From Cyanoderma ruficeps (Eukaryota > Chordata > Aves > Passeriformes > Timaliidae), in the NCBI GenBank assembly GCA_008694505.1, contig VZDJ01000056.1:3475205-3539204 (forward strand): a stretch of DNA of 64,000 nt. The letters run 5' to 3'. Positions 62,343-64,000 of the stretch are shown piece after piece (position 1 is the stretch's first letter; each line of letters begins with the position of its first letter). Both the position numbers and the translations under genes were made by a program. The notes beneath the pieces were generated by a model, which worked only from the letters and a program-made list of their open reading frames with translations, was not told the origin of the DNA and searched no databases.

Positions 62343-64000
62343 GTGAGTTCGGGGGGATATTGGTGACTGAAAGAAGAGTAGCTATATGTTAGAGCCTTGA
62401 CCACAGTAAGATCTGATTATGGTCTGCTGAAATGAAGGATTAGTTGATTTTCCAACTTCTTGCCAGTAGAGGTGGTCTAATAGGTAAAATGCTTTTAGTG
62501 AAACGTTTGGGGTAGGTTCAAATACAGATCAATGAGCTTGTAACACGATCCATATTGCTGGAACAGTGTCAGATGCTGGGCTTTGAGTTGAAGTACTGGT
62601 TAGTTCTGCCCTGGTGGTTGCCAGTGGGGCTCTGTGGGACACAGAGCAGAGTTGTGCGGCTTGTAGGCATAAGCTCTAGCCAGAAAGCCACTGTTTCAGA
62701 ATCCATAAATCCTGGAGACACATGCCGATTTTACTGTGTAAGTGCTGGCAGAGGAAGGTTGCATTAGCTCAAAAGAAGATTACAGATTCCTCAGAGTGGT
62801 GTAGTGTAATGATGTCTTGTGATTGTCAGCTGCTCCCAGATCAAAGATTCTCTTCTCCGTGTCATTATTGCTGTTCACAACATAGTCAAGCTCCTGCTGT
62901 TGGATGGCCATCAGCCTATAGCTGTTTGCAGGCATTTTCAGCTTTGAAACTGAGGAGACTCCAGACAGTCACACAACAAGCCATTGTAACATCTGCATGA
63001 TGGCAGTGGAGAGGTATAGAGACAGTTGTGTTGTTAAGAGGTTCCTTAAGTTCTCTCCAATAGAAATGGTGAAAAAGGACTAAAAATAACTTGCATGTTG
63101 GAGTTGGAACAAGATCTTTTCTGCTGATATAAACCTGAGGGGATAGAGTCAAATCTCCTTCCTTCTGTTTGTATCTACTTGCTGGCTTTTCCCATGTAAC
63201 ATCTCACACACAATGAGGGTTTCTCTCAGGTGCTACAATGCCCTCGCTTACCACCCTGGAAAAGAGACTCCTAGTGTAGTTCAGGACTGTTTGCCACTCT
63301 GGGTGAAGCAGAGTGTGTTCATAGCTCTGAAGCAGAAAGCACTAAGTGTCCATTATCAGGGCAAACAAAAGCCCCAGTGTGCAAGTAGCCTAAACACGGC
63401 GCTGGTGCGGTGTGAATCAGCGGCTGTGTGCTCTGGGGGAACGCTGCCAGCCCAGAGCCGGCATTCCTGCACCCGGGCATATCCTGACAGTGCTGCCTAC
63501 TTACCTACAAGAACCGTGTGAAGTGGAGCTTTTCCAGAGCTTCACAAAGCCTATATTTAATAAAGTGTTGTTTTTATAATACCTTCCATCCGCTGGATTT
63601 AACAAGTAAACTAATCCTCTCAACTGGTCTTTAGGTAGAGCAAAGATGCCAGTTTTACTGACAAAGGAGCCAGAAAGCACACTTCTGTGGGTTTTTTTTG
63701 CAATAGCAGGGGAGTAGAAGATTGATCTAGAGTCTTACAGCTATTGTTTTCGGCATTGCTACTGTGTTTTCTGCACATTGTGTGCTGGACATTGTATAGA
63801 ATGAATGTAAGACGCAGTTTGTGGGTTGAGAAGTTTGTGACCTAATTGGTTAAGTCCTGCAGTAAATGCTGGAGTAGTTTACTCTTGAAATGCTGCAGAT
63901 CTTTTTCTACCTCTGTGCTTTAAGCACTTCTGAGCTAAAAGCACTTCAAGCTTACCAGGAAGACCCAAGAGGGCTGATGCCCTAAGAGGGAAGTGATGAT
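62343..64000. other. Gene-free sequence to the window end
   Basis: No coding exon recognised. A slightly GC-richer patch with several CpGs lies at about 63395-63480, but no function can be assigned. Confidence 0.45.

Overview
This is a vertebrate nuclear window, most likely from a bird. The signs are an avian-type CR1 LINE 3' end, low repeat density, intron-split genes with GT/AG boundaries, and CpG-island promoters standing out of AT-rich sequence. I cannot name the species. Gene identities come from remembered human orthologues, because no search could be run.

Layout. (1) 581-7284, + strand: the last seven coding exons of CCDC174; the 5' exons lie off the left edge. The final exon carries fifteen perfect-length copies of a 14-residue repeat, roughly 250 residues more than I remember in the human protein. 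(2) 7.4-11.3 kb: the gap between the convergent 3' ends of CCDC174 and TMA7, holding an orphan CpG island at 9.89-10.34 kb with an NRF1-type palindrome. (3) 11.28-15.59 kb, - strand: complete TMA7 (64 aa, four coding exons), with a CR1 reverse-transcriptase relic in intron 3 and a CR1 3' end in intron 2. (4) 15.36-15.90 kb: a CpG island shared head-to-head by TMA7 and CCDC51. (5) 15.67-19.8 kb, + strand: CCDC51/MITOK (419 aa). (6) 19.9-27 kb: intergenic, with a GC/CCC-rich block containing an exon-like piece and a cluster of nested palindromes. (7) 26.93-27.90 kb: a strong CpG island whose + strand sequence ends in a clean splice donor. By human gene order this is the best place for the untranslated first exon of PLXNB1, but no plexin coding sequence is in the window. 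(8) 27.9-64 kb: about 36 kb without a conventional coding exon, probably a long first intron. It contains a few exon-like segments with good splice sites, a weaker GC-rich patch near 46.6-46.8 kb, and a 38-codon ORF at 49,075-49,191 with 34 of 38 codons ending in G or C and one predicted membrane helix.

How the genes relate. The three recognised genes are housekeeping-type and share no pathway: CCDC174 is a nuclear protein linked to the exon junction complex, TMA7 is ribosome-associated, and CCDC51 is a mitochondrial inner-membrane protein. The tightest regulatory relation is the divergent TMA7/CCDC51 promoter, whose start codon and first splice donor are only about 80 bp apart. In human, as I recall, TMA7-CCDC51-PLXNB1 lie together at 3p21 while CCDC174 is at 3p25, so the CCDC174/TMA7 adjacency here marks a rearrangement relative to human. 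The most interesting candidates are the expanded CCDC174 repeat and the possible 38-residue membrane micropeptide.
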